Shown piece by piece: positions 56,086-64,000 of a DNA stretch of 64,000 nt. The DNA lies in assembly GCF_002224365.1 (NCBI RefSeq), contig NZ_CP022437.1, positions 3,472,001-3,536,000 of the forward strand. The letters run 5' to 3'. Every line of letters begins with the position of its first letter. Within the stretch, counting starts at the first letter, position 1. A model generated the notes under the pieces. That model saw only the letters and a program-made list of their open reading frames with translations. It did no database searches and was not told the origin of the DNA. The stretch is from Virgibacillus necropolis. Its GTDB lineage: Bacteria > Bacillota > Bacilli > Bacillales > Amphibacillaceae. The translations under genes and the position numbers were made by a program.

Positions 56086-56850
56086 TTATAAATACTTTAA
56101 AAAAATTGATAGCGCATGATTAAATGAATGATATTTTTTGATTGGTACTTGGTGAAGAGATTTGCTAACCAGTACACTTTTCATTTGTGGGACATGCTGT
56201 TTGTAAAGCTCTAGATAAGGGCGGATGTGGCTGAATTGACCATACAATAAGAACAATGGACAGTGAAGACTTTGCAGACGTTCCGTACACGTATATTGCA
56301 TACTTTTTTCATAAAAGTCGTATGCGCTTGCTGGATGTGCTTTTAAACACTCATGAAAAAGCTCACGCTTATCCTCTTTCGTGACCTTATGAGACACCGC
56401 TAAAAGTTTACTCAAAAGTTCAATTTGCCCACTTCGTAGGAGCGCCATACCGAATTGAAATTGACGCTTTAAAGTAAATGTGGTTACTTCTGGAAATCCC
56501 CCTGAAAGAACGAGTGCTTTGACACGCTCAGGGTGACTAAGTGCAAATTCTTGAGCAATCGATCCACTTGATGAATAACCGACAATGACCGCCTGATCAA
56601 TCTTCAACGCATCTAGAAAAGCCAACAAATCGTTAGCAAGACGAGGAATAGTCATCAATTCATCACTAACTCCACTTCTTCCATGGCCTCTAATATCGTA
56701 TGTAATTACTTGAAAGCGATCTGAGAGTTCATGCTGGTACTTGAAGACGGTATGTCCCATATGTGGCGGATGGATGAATACAACAGGGGGTCCTGTTCCT
56801 GATGACTCGTAATACGTAGGCAAAGATGGTGATATCTCGACAATTGGCAT
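56086..56850 (-). CDS. Alpha/beta hydrolase
   Basis: 254 aa serine hydrolase fold. Oxyanion FIHPPHMGH, DIRGHGRSG, nucleophile elbow VGYSSSGSIAQEFA, acid likely in the LLYGQFSHIRPY region, and the final His in KSLHQVPIKKYHSFN. No signal peptide. The aspartate usually found after LLYG is not obvious (GQFSHIR), so the triad is less certain. Substrate unknown. Confidence 0.85.
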   Translation of the reverse strand: MPIVEISPSLPTYYESSGTGPPVVFIHPPHMGHTVFKYQHELSDRFQVITYDIRGHGRSGVSDELMTIPRLANDLLAFLDALKIDQAVIVGYSSSGSIAQEFALSHPERVKALVLSGGFPEVTTFTLKRQFQFGMALLRSGQIELLSKLLAVSHKVTKEDKRELFHECLKAHPASAYDFYEKSMQYTCTERLQSLHCPLFLLYGQFSHIRPYLELYKQHVPQMKSVLVSKSLHQVPIKKYHSFNHALSIFLKYL

Positions 56851-57028
56851 AGTACCCTTCCCTTTCCGTTGTTAATAGGTTGAGCTTGTACTCTATAGAC
56901 CAGCTATACTGTACTGCTTTTCAACATATTATTTAACAATGTCCGGAAAGTATTCTCAGAAAAAATAAACAATCTAAAAATATCCAGCTATTTTCAACAG
57001 ATAGGATTGGCTTTACTTTAATAAAAAA

Positions 57029-57062
57029 AGAACACATATTAGTTATCTTAGTATGTGTTCTT
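57029..57062 (-). terminator. addBA terminator
   Basis: AAGAACACATA ... TATGTGTTCTT followed by seven T on the minus strand, 42 bases after the addA stop. Confidence 0.85.
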
Positions 57063-57103
57063 CCGTATTATCATGTAGGTCATAATAGTTATTCTTCTAC
57101 TAT

Positions 57104-60100
57104 TTATTTCGGTACCTCAACCAACAACTCTTTCGAAAAATAATACAAATAAACATTTGTTACCGGTTTCTTCCAAATTCGTTCAATTGCCTGACGATAG
57201 AGTTCCATTTGTGTTTTATAACGATTTGTTAATTGTTCTTTAACCTTATCTGTCACTTCTCTCTCAATCGCATCTGTCTTATAATCGAGGATCATGACAC
57301 CATCTTCTACTGGAATTACACAATCTATCACACCTTGAACAAGAACCTGTTCGTCAACATCACTAGTCCACGATGCATAAACCTCCTTGGCTGACAAGGA
57401 AAGGCTGAACGGTACCTCGCGGTGAACATTTGGTTCCTGGAGCATCTTCTGTCCTATTTCGTTCTTGAAAAACTTTTCGATTACTTTTGCATCAATGATT
57501 TCGGCTTCATCTGCAGTTAAGATTTCTTTATCCACTAATCTATCGGCAAACTTTTTTACCTCTAATGCTGTCCATTCCTTTGTTAGTGGTAAATGTTGCA
57601 TAACCGTATGCATAGCCGTTCCCTTTTCAGCCGCCGTAATGGTTTTCCCTTTTTGCATAAATAACGGTCGTTTCACAATTGGCGCTCTTGATGTTTGCAC
57701 TAATTGATCTGCACTGTATTCGTCCTTTAGCTCACGCTGCCGTTTAATTTCTGTCACGGTTTGTTTCGCTCGTGACGTTGCCGCTTGTGTAAATGGATAC
57801 TCATAGGAAAGTTTTTCATCTATTTGATTATCGAGATCTGCATTTCTAAGGTCCATTGGTTCCCATTTTTGGATATTTTCCTTTAAATTAATATCTTCTT
57901 CTGTTGCGACATCCTCAAGATTAGCTAATTCACTACCATGCACAATGGATATATCCCATTTTGAGGGATCCATTTTAACTTCATTATTTGTAACTTCATT
58001 TACATCCTCTACCCGTAAAATTTCGCTAGAATGATGACGAATTAATGCTGGACCGACCCAATCCAGGTATGATTTTGCTTCGATTCGAAAATGTGTGGGC
58101 ATTACCCATTCCGGGTGGTCGAGTATTTTTTCCCATTTCTTTTGCTTTTTCTCAAAAGAGGCTACATTGCCAACCATGACAAGTTTTTCCTTTGCACGGG
58201 TTAAGGCTACATATAGGACGCGCATTTCTTCTGCAAGTAATTCTCGTTGCTTTTCTTTCTGGAATGCATAGTATAGAAGCGTTGGATAGGTAATCCGCTT
58301 CACTGGATCAATATATTTACTTGCAAGTCCTAAATCTTTATGCAGTAAATAGCGTTGCTTCAAATCCTGCATGTTAAACTGCTTATCCATCCCACCTAAA
58401 ATCACAACTGGGAATTCGAGTCCTTTACTTTTATGAATGGTCATAATCCGGATGACGTCTTCTTGTTCACTTAAGGCCCGCGCTGCACCAAGGTCTTCCC
58501 CGCGTTCTTCCATCCGTTCAATGAAGCGTAAAAATCGGAATAGACCTCTAAAAGAAGTTGTTTCATATCCTCTAGCTCGATCATATAGGGCCCGTAAATT
58601 AGCTTGGCGCTGACGTCCTCCTGGCATCCCCCCAACAAAATCATAGTAACCAGTTTCACGATAAATTTGCCAGATTAACTCAGACAAGGCTCCTTGTTTG
58701 GAAGCAATTCGAAACATTTTTAATAGATGTAAAAAATTTGTTGCTTTGTCCGCCAATTTGTTTGTATGTTGCTTACTGTATGCTAATAATGCATCATAAT
58801 AGCCACTTTTTTTATCGGCCAAGCGGATACTCGCTAGTTCTTCTTCATTCAATCCTACAATTGGCGAATGTAAAATGGATGCAAGCGGAATATCCTGTCT
58901 TGGATTATCGATGACCTTAAGAAAGCTAAGCATGATCTTAATTTCAATTGCTTCAAAGTAGCCCGTTGATAACTCTGCATACACAGGGATTCCTTGCTTC
59001 TTCAACTCATCGACAATCGTTGGAGTCCACGTCATGGAACGCATTAGTATAACGACATCACGATACTGAAAATTACGTTGCATCCCCGTTCCTTTATCAA
59101 AAACCTGGAGAGGTTTTCTTTTATCTTGACCTGTCCATTCCTTAATTTTCTTCGCGTATGCACGTGCTTCTAATTGCGCCTTCTCCAAATCCTGATAATT
59201 TTCATCCTCTGTTTCTTCATCCTTTTCCTCGTCTGTTTCGCGGTCAATTAGTAAAAGCTCAGGTTCAGGTGACTCAAATGGAAATGAATCATAGGATTTA
59301 TTTGCATAAATCAATTCAGCATCATTGTCATAATTAATTTCGCCTAAGGTTTCATCTAATAGTTGCCTAAAAAGATAATTAGCTCCGATTAAGACTTTTT
59401 CTCTACTTCTAAAATTACTCGATAAGTCAATTCGTTGCCCCGGATTATCTGCGTCCTGGAATTGCTTATATTTATTGATAAACAAGGTTGGTTCGGCGTG
59501 ACGGAACCTGTAAATACTTTGCTTCACATCACCAACCATAAACATATTTCCATTACCAGTTCGATCACTAATTGCTCTCAGAATCGTTTCTTGAACTAAG
59601 TTTGTATCCTGGTATTCATCAACAAGCACTTCGGTAAATTTTTGTTGAAAATGGATTGCTACGTTTGATGGTAAAGGATTTTCAGCAGTCGATGTCGCGT
59701 CGACTAATAGTGCCAAGCAATGATGCTCTAGGTCAGAAAAGTCGACGATTGCTTTTTCCTTTTTTTGTTCCGAAAAACGCTCCTTGAATTCTTTTACAAT
59801 TTCAGTTAGTTGCTTAATCACTGGAGCAAGCTCTCGCATATCATCAATATGGCTAGCGAGGTTACGCGTAAACCAGCCATCCTTCATATCTTTCCAGCGT
59901 TTTTTATAGCTATCACGAAAGCTTTTTACCCTGTCTTTTACATCGTCCGAACAATCTACTTTTTTCCTGGACAATGCCTTAAATGAGCTACCAGTCATGA
60001 AGACTTGAAGCTGATCCCATGTGTCACTATTCGTAATTGCTTCCTGAATCATCGCAAGGTCAGTTTCAATAGCTTCACGATAATGATAGGGACCTTCGGG

Positions 60101-60826
60101 ATGCTCGGTAAGTTCTAGTGCCGCGTTTGCTTCTTGTTCAATTGCGGTTAATTGACTTTTCACTTCCCGTTTAATAATGGATAACCATGTTAGATCCTCT
60201 TCTACAAACGTTTCTGGAACGTCATATACGTCTGCTAGTTGGTCGAGCCATTTGATAGGCCATGGATTTTGCATAGCAAACGTATATAAATCAAGAACTA
60301 GATTTTCAACTTCAACATCACTTCGATCACTTGAAAATCGATCAACTACAGCAAAGAATTGTACCTGTTCATCTCCCTCTTTGCCATACCATTCCTCAAA
60401 TAAATCGGCAATAACATCTTGTTTGATTAAGTCAATTTCCATATTATTGGCAATGCGGAAAGCTGGGTCGATATCCAACAAGTATGCATATTGCTTCACT
60501 ACATCTAAACAAAATGAATGAAGCGTGGAAATTGATGCACGTTGCAGCAAGGATAACTGTTTTTTCAAATGTGTGGATGCTGGGTCCTCAGCAAGTGCTT
60601 TTTCTAGAGCCAATCCAACACGATTTCGCATTTCTTGTGCTGCGGCATTAGTAAACGTCACAACAAGGAGGGTATCAATATCAACTGGACTCTCTTTGTT
60701 GATTAGCTTTTGGATAATACGCTCGACAAGTACAGCCGTCTTTCCCGAACCAGCAGCTGCTGCTACAAGCATGTCACTTCCAGCCGTATAAATGGCTTGT
60801 TCCTGTTCTTTCGTCCAATTAACCAT
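57104..60826 (-). CDS. addA: ATP-dependent helicase/nuclease subunit A
   Basis: AddA (1240 aa), helicase-nuclease subunit of the AddAB complex that processes double-strand breaks and recognises Chi in Firmicutes. UvrD-type helicase motifs in order: AAAGSGKTAVLVERI (Walker A), EVLVDEYQDTNLVQE (Walker B), VGDVKQSIYRFRHAEP, TIHKSKGLEFPVVI, VLYVALTRAKEKLV. The C-terminal RecB-like nuclease has VMILDYKTDAIE. Overlaps addB by one base (TAATG), so it is coupled to it. Confidence 0.97.
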   Translation of the reverse strand: MVNWTKEQEQAIYTAGSDMLVAAAAGSGKTAVLVERIIQKLINKESPVDIDTLLVVTFTNAAAQEMRNRVGLALEKALAEDPASTHLKKQLSLLQRASISTLHSFCLDVVKQYAYLLDIDPAFRIANNMEIDLIKQDVIADLFEEWYGKEGDEQVQFFAVVDRFSSDRSDVEVENLVLDLYTFAMQNPWPIKWLDQLADVYDVPETFVEEDLTWLSIIKREVKSQLTAIEQEANAALELTEHPEGPYHYREAIETDLAMIQEAITNSDTWDQLQVFMTGSSFKALSRKKVDCSDDVKDRVKSFRDSYKKRWKDMKDGWFTRNLASHIDDMRELAPVIKQLTEIVKEFKERFSEQKKEKAIVDFSDLEHHCLALLVDATSTAENPLPSNVAIHFQQKFTEVLVDEYQDTNLVQETILRAISDRTGNGNMFMVGDVKQSIYRFRHAEPTLFINKYKQFQDADNPGQRIDLSSNFRSREKVLIGANYLFRQLLDETLGEINYDNDAELIYANKSYDSFPFESPEPELLLIDRETDEEKDEETEDENYQDLEKAQLEARAYAKKIKEWTGQDKRKPLQVFDKGTGMQRNFQYRDVVILMRSMTWTPTIVDELKKQGIPVYAELSTGYFEAIEIKIMLSFLKVIDNPRQDIPLASILHSPIVGLNEEELASIRLADKKSGYYDALLAYSKQHTNKLADKATNFLHLLKMFRIASKQGALSELIWQIYRETGYYDFVGGMPGGRQRQANLRALYDRARGYETTSFRGLFRFLRFIERMEERGEDLGAARALSEQEDVIRIMTIHKSKGLEFPVVILGGMDKQFNMQDLKQRYLLHKDLGLASKYIDPVKRITYPTLLYYAFQKEKQRELLAEEMRVLYVALTRAKEKLVMVGNVASFEKKQKKWEKILDHPEWVMPTHFRIEAKSYLDWVGPALIRHHSSEILRVEDVNEVTNNEVKMDPSKWDISIVHGSELANLEDVATEEDINLKENIQKWEPMDLRNADLDNQIDEKLSYEYPFTQAATSRAKQTVTEIKRQRELKDEYSADQLVQTSRAPIVKRPLFMQKGKTITAAEKGTAMHTVMQHLPLTKEWTALEVKKFADRLVDKEILTADEAEIIDAKVIEKFFKNEIGQKMLQEPNVHREVPFSLSLSAKEVYASWTSDVDEQVLVQGVIDCVIPVEDGVMILDYKTDAIEREVTDKVKEQLTNRYKTQMELYRQAIERIWKKPVTNVYLYYFSKELLVEVPK

Positions 60827-63800
60827 TACTTCCCCTCCCCTTTGCGAAGTCTTTCTAATATCTCATCATCGTTCATATCTGGTAACTTGCGATAATTATT
60901 TTCTTCTAGAATCGGATCAAACTGACAAACCGATCGAAACGAGCAAAATGTGCAAGCCACTTTTTGATTATGCTGATACGGATTCAAGTGCACACCACCA
61001 CTCGTCATATCGATGCCAGCCTTCCCCATCAGTTGATGGACATGATCCTGTAGTCCGGCAAAGGTTTCATTGTCGGCGATTTTTGAATGATTGTAAAAGC
61101 CACCATTCTTTTTAACACCTGCTGGCACAATTTGACTTGAACCTGATTCAAGCGTTCGATCCATTAGCTTAACAATTTCTTCGCTCGATAATAATAACCC
61201 CTGCATTTTATATTTCTTTAAAATTTCCTTCTCAATCTCATCATCTTGCATTTTCTGTTTCCCAGAAATCATTGGATTATGGACATGGAAATAAAGCACT
61301 CCCGCTGGTGTTGCCTTTTTTCCTAACCATTGTTCAGATTGCGTGAGAACAACATCAAGATACGTCAACATTTGTAATGCTAGCCCGTGATATACTTCGA
61401 CTAGATTCAACCCTCTTGCACTAGATTTATAGTCTATAATTCTCAGGAATAAATCATCTTGATTTAGCGCCTGGTCCACACGGTCTATTCGGCCGCGAAG
61501 CATTAATTCAAATCCATTTGCTAGTGGGAGGGTAATCGGTGATAACGTTTGATTTGGGCCAAATCCAAGTTCTAGTCCTATTGGTGAAAAATCACTTTGA
61601 CGTGCTTGTTCACTTAATATGAAAGCCGCTCGTGCAATAACTTCCTGCAACTTTTGTTGAATATATTTATACCGATTTGAGCTATGCAAAATTTGATGCT
61701 GCAAGATTGGTGCAAGATTAGTAACTGCTTTTTGAGCATAGCCATCTGTATCAATCTTATTTAGCTGGGCAAAGTTCTTGCCTTCATCTTGTACCCATTC
61801 GGTAATTCGTTTTAAAGCCTCATGGAACAGCTGACCAATATCCGGTGCATCCAGCTTGTATGTTTTTCGCTCATTAAGTCCAAGACTATAGCTTGCAAAA
61901 TGTTGATACGAACACCGATAATACATTTCCAGTCTTGAAACGCTAGCTTTCACCTGCTTTGGATATAATTCATTTACCGTTTCAGCAGACAGATCTGTTG
62001 GTTTGTTTTGATAATACAAGCTTTGTAACGTTCGGTAGCTTGTACTGTATTTCGCGTGGTTTTTAATATACCAATTCAATACATGCCACCATACTGGCTT
62101 AAGAGGATAGCCTTTTCGATTCCGTGCCAGTTGCGCAGTTAATGCTGCCCGCGTTTTCGTCTCTGTTGTGATAAATCGCTCTGCATGGAATAGCTCATCT
62201 GGATCCTGCAATAACACATGTGTACAGCAGTAAGGGAACAAATCCTCAACTCGTTTAATCATTTGAGAAGGCATTTTTGCTTTCCCCTCATCATCGCTTA
62301 ATGGGTAGCTGATCCATAATTTATCTGTTGATGATGTAAAGGCTATATACATGTAAAACCAGTCATCTAGTAATGTGCGTTTACTACTTTCAGCCAATCG
62401 CAGGCCCTGTACCGCCAGTATTTCACGTTCTTGTTCATTAATCATCCCATCAGATGGTGGCTTCATTGGCCAAACTCCATCGTTTACCCCTAATAAAAAT
62501 GTACATTTGATTCCACTAATTCTAGATCGATCAATCGTACCAACTGTAACATGGTCCATGCTAGGTGGAACATGTGCAAATTTTAATGAATCAAACCCGG
62601 CGTCTAATGTAGAGCGGAATATTGGTAATGAAAGGCTTTCTGTGCCAGCTATCTCAACCATTTCTTCTAATAATTGAATGATTGCATTCCATACCTGCTC
62701 TTGCTCACGGCCCTTTTCTAGTTGGCCATTTTCATCAAAATAAGTACGCATTTGCTCTAGTCTTTGTGGGATATTTAGTTCTTCAATCCATATAAAAATT
62801 ACAGTGCAACGATCACGGATGGTTTCGCATCCTCGTATGTCTTTATCAAATATCTTTATTGCTTGAACTACTTGTTTCCGATAAGCATTTATGCGTGTTT
62901 GCACTTCTTTTTCTTTATCGGTTTGTGCTGCATCTTCAAATCCGCGAAACCGTTGAAAAACCCACTCTTTTTCACTAAACCAACGCTCACGCGACCTTAT
63001 TCCATACTCCAATACGTAATTTTCGAGTTCATCAATCGCGTCATTCGTTAGTGGATAATCTTGATCTGTGGCTGGGATAAATCCCGTTTTTAACATACGA
63101 AAAATAGCATCATAGCGCCAATTACCATCGACAATTTCTAGTGCTGAACGAATAAACTCAATGAGTGAATGGTTCAGCATCGTACGTTTTTCATCAATAA
63201 AAACTGGGATATCGTAATCGCCAAATATGGTAGCAATTAAATCATGGTATACATCAGTTTGTCTAATGTAGACGGCCAAATCATTGAATCGATAGCCTTC
63301 CTCACGTACTAATCGAACAATTTCCTGTGCAGCGCCTTCTACCTCTGCACGTGGATGAACTGCTTCTGCAATTGTTAACGGAACTTCTCCCCTATATACT
63401 GGCGCTGGCCGCTTGTCAAAATTTTTCTCGAGGTGTGCAAAATAAGGCCTGCCTTTAAACTTTCCATTGGCAGGGTCTAGTAGAATTGGCTCTTCTATTG
63501 CTACATAATTTTCATTTGCGAGCGCTGTGATTATATGATAAGATTCCGTTGTTTGATAAAATAAATCTAGTTCAGAAAGTTCCTTTTCCCTGTCCAACTC
63601 ATCAGCAGTCAATGTAATTGTCACGTTCGCACACTTTTTCATTAATTCCTCTAACACCTGCAGTTCTTTCGGTGTGAAACGGTGAAACCCATCTAAATAC
63701 ACTTCTGCATTTTCCAGAAAAGATGCTTCTTTAATTTTTTCTGCAAGTAACTGTAGCTGATCCTCGCTATCTACGTATTTCCCTTGTAATGCATAAGCTA

Positions 63801-64000
63801 GCTCTTCATATATATAGGATAAATCCTGAAGTTTTTTCGTTAATGCTTCCTCACCTTGTTCCTTATGTACGAACTGATTCAATTGATCAATTTGCATTTG
63901 TAAAACTTCGGGAGTTACTTGGTATCGTTTAAATTCGGTAATCATTTTTTCTAATTGGTCAAGAAACCCTTGTTTTTCTAATGCTTTCTGAAAAATGTTC
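60826..64000 (-). CDS. addB: ATP-dependent nuclease subunit B (5' end outside window)
   Basis: AddB, about 1058 residues visible; the frame is still open at the right edge (QKALEKQGFLDQLEKMITEF precedes the first internal Met), and the N-terminal P-loop region lies outside. The RecB-type nuclease motif is LRIIDYKSSARGLN. Cysteines for the 4Fe-4S staple are visible: YYRCSYQHF and the late VACTFCSFRSVC cluster. Works with AddA in recombination. Confidence 0.96.
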   Translation of the reverse strand, partial: NIFQKALEKQGFLDQLEKMITEFKRYQVTPEVLQMQIDQLNQFVHKEQGEEALTKKLQDLSYIYEELAYALQGKYVDSEDQLQLLAEKIKEASFLENAEVYLDGFHRFTPKELQVLEELMKKCANVTITLTADELDREKELSELDLFYQTTESYHIITALANENYVAIEEPILLDPANGKFKGRPYFAHLEKNFDKRPAPVYRGEVPLTIAEAVHPRAEVEGAAQEIVRLVREEGYRFNDLAVYIRQTDVYHDLIATIFGDYDIPVFIDEKRTMLNHSLIEFIRSALEIVDGNWRYDAIFRMLKTGFIPATDQDYPLTNDAIDELENYVLEYGIRSRERWFSEKEWVFQRFRGFEDAAQTDKEKEVQTRINAYRKQVVQAIKIFDKDIRGCETIRDRCTVIFIWIEELNIPQRLEQMRTYFDENGQLEKGREQEQVWNAIIQLLEEMVEIAGTESLSLPIFRSTLDAGFDSLKFAHVPPSMDHVTVGTIDRSRISGIKCTFLLGVNDGVWPMKPPSDGMINEQEREILAVQGLRLAESSKRTLLDDWFYMYIAFTSSTDKLWISYPLSDDEGKAKMPSQMIKRVEDLFPYCCTHVLLQDPDELFHAERFITTETKTRAALTAQLARNRKGYPLKPVWWHVLNWYIKNHAKYSTSYRTLQSLYYQNKPTDLSAETVNELYPKQVKASVSRLEMYYRCSYQHFASYSLGLNERKTYKLDAPDIGQLFHEALKRITEWVQDEGKNFAQLNKIDTDGYAQKAVTNLAPILQHQILHSSNRYKYIQQKLQEVIARAAFILSEQARQSDFSPIGLELGFGPNQTLSPITLPLANGFELMLRGRIDRVDQALNQDDLFLRIIDYKSSARGLNLVEVYHGLALQMLTYLDVVLTQSEQWLGKKATPAGVLYFHVHNPMISGKQKMQDDEIEKEILKKYKMQGLLLSSEEIVKLMDRTLESGSSQIVPAGVKKNGGFYNHSKIADNETFAGLQDHVHQLMGKAGIDMTSGGVHLNPYQHNQKVACTFCSFRSVCQFDPILEENNYRKLPDMNDDEILERLRKGEGK

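Overview
The window looks like chromosomal DNA of a low-GC, spore-former-type Bacillaceae, most likely the halotolerant Oceanobacillus/Virgibacillus group. The gene content and order match the Bacillus subtilis fabHA-prpE neighbourhood (fabH, fabF, yjbA, trpS, yjbC, spx, mecA, coiA, pepF, yjbH, yjbI, yjbK, yjbM, nadK, yjbO, prpE). The group II introns are very close to the structurally known O. iheyensis group IIC type. Intergenic spaces carry the GC-rich palindromic repeats typical of these genera. No tRNA, rRNA, CRISPR array or prophage was seen.

Layout. 0-4.6 kb: start of an oligopeptide ABC transporter operon (oppD-like), mgtE, a RodA/FtsW protein and prpE. 4.6-5.4 kb: a repeat island with one repeat inserted inside another. 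5.4-17 kb: yjbM-nadK-rluD operon, yjbK, yjbI, yjbH, pepF, coiA, mecA, spx and yjbC. This block holds several parts of the Clp/Spx/competence network (YjbH and MecA adaptors, Spx, CoiA). 17-22.5 kb: a secreted DUF4015 protein, the 5-oxoprolinase genes pxpB-pxpC-pxpA, an SDR, and a frameshifted Uma2 gene. 22.5-26.7 kb: an orphan second copy of the tryptophan T-box leader with its promoter, an M20 amidohydrolase, a NERD-domain gene with a broken 5' end, and the real T-box plus trpS. 26.8-33.7 kb: yjbA, fabF/fabH with a FapR-type operator, med, yjaV-like, yjzD and uppP. 33.8-40.4 kb: yrhK, mobB-moaE-moaD, and the yitW/yitV/yitU/yitT/degV cluster with several very small proteins. 40.5-48 kb: a membrane-anchored GH13 protein with degenerate catalytic residues, a Fur-controlled divergent ferric-siderophore locus (yfiY / yfiZ-yfhA-FNR), yisL and rocD. 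48-56 kb: two identical 1884-bp group IIC introns flanking a DUF418 protein, a YkvI-type carrier and an MFS exporter. 56-64 kb: yjzC, an alpha/beta hydrolase, and addA-addB (addB cut by the window edge).

The most interesting signals are not new protein families. They are (i) the intron that landed exactly on the rocD stop codon, so the intron now supplies the stop and separates rocD from its terminator; (ii) the duplicated Trp T-box leader that keeps promoter and UGG specifier but has lost its antiterminator; (iii) a small transposon-like repeat with 16-bp terminal inverted repeats and 8-9 bp target duplications, twice inserted into other palindromic repeats; and (iv) a GH13 protein that looks catalytically dead.
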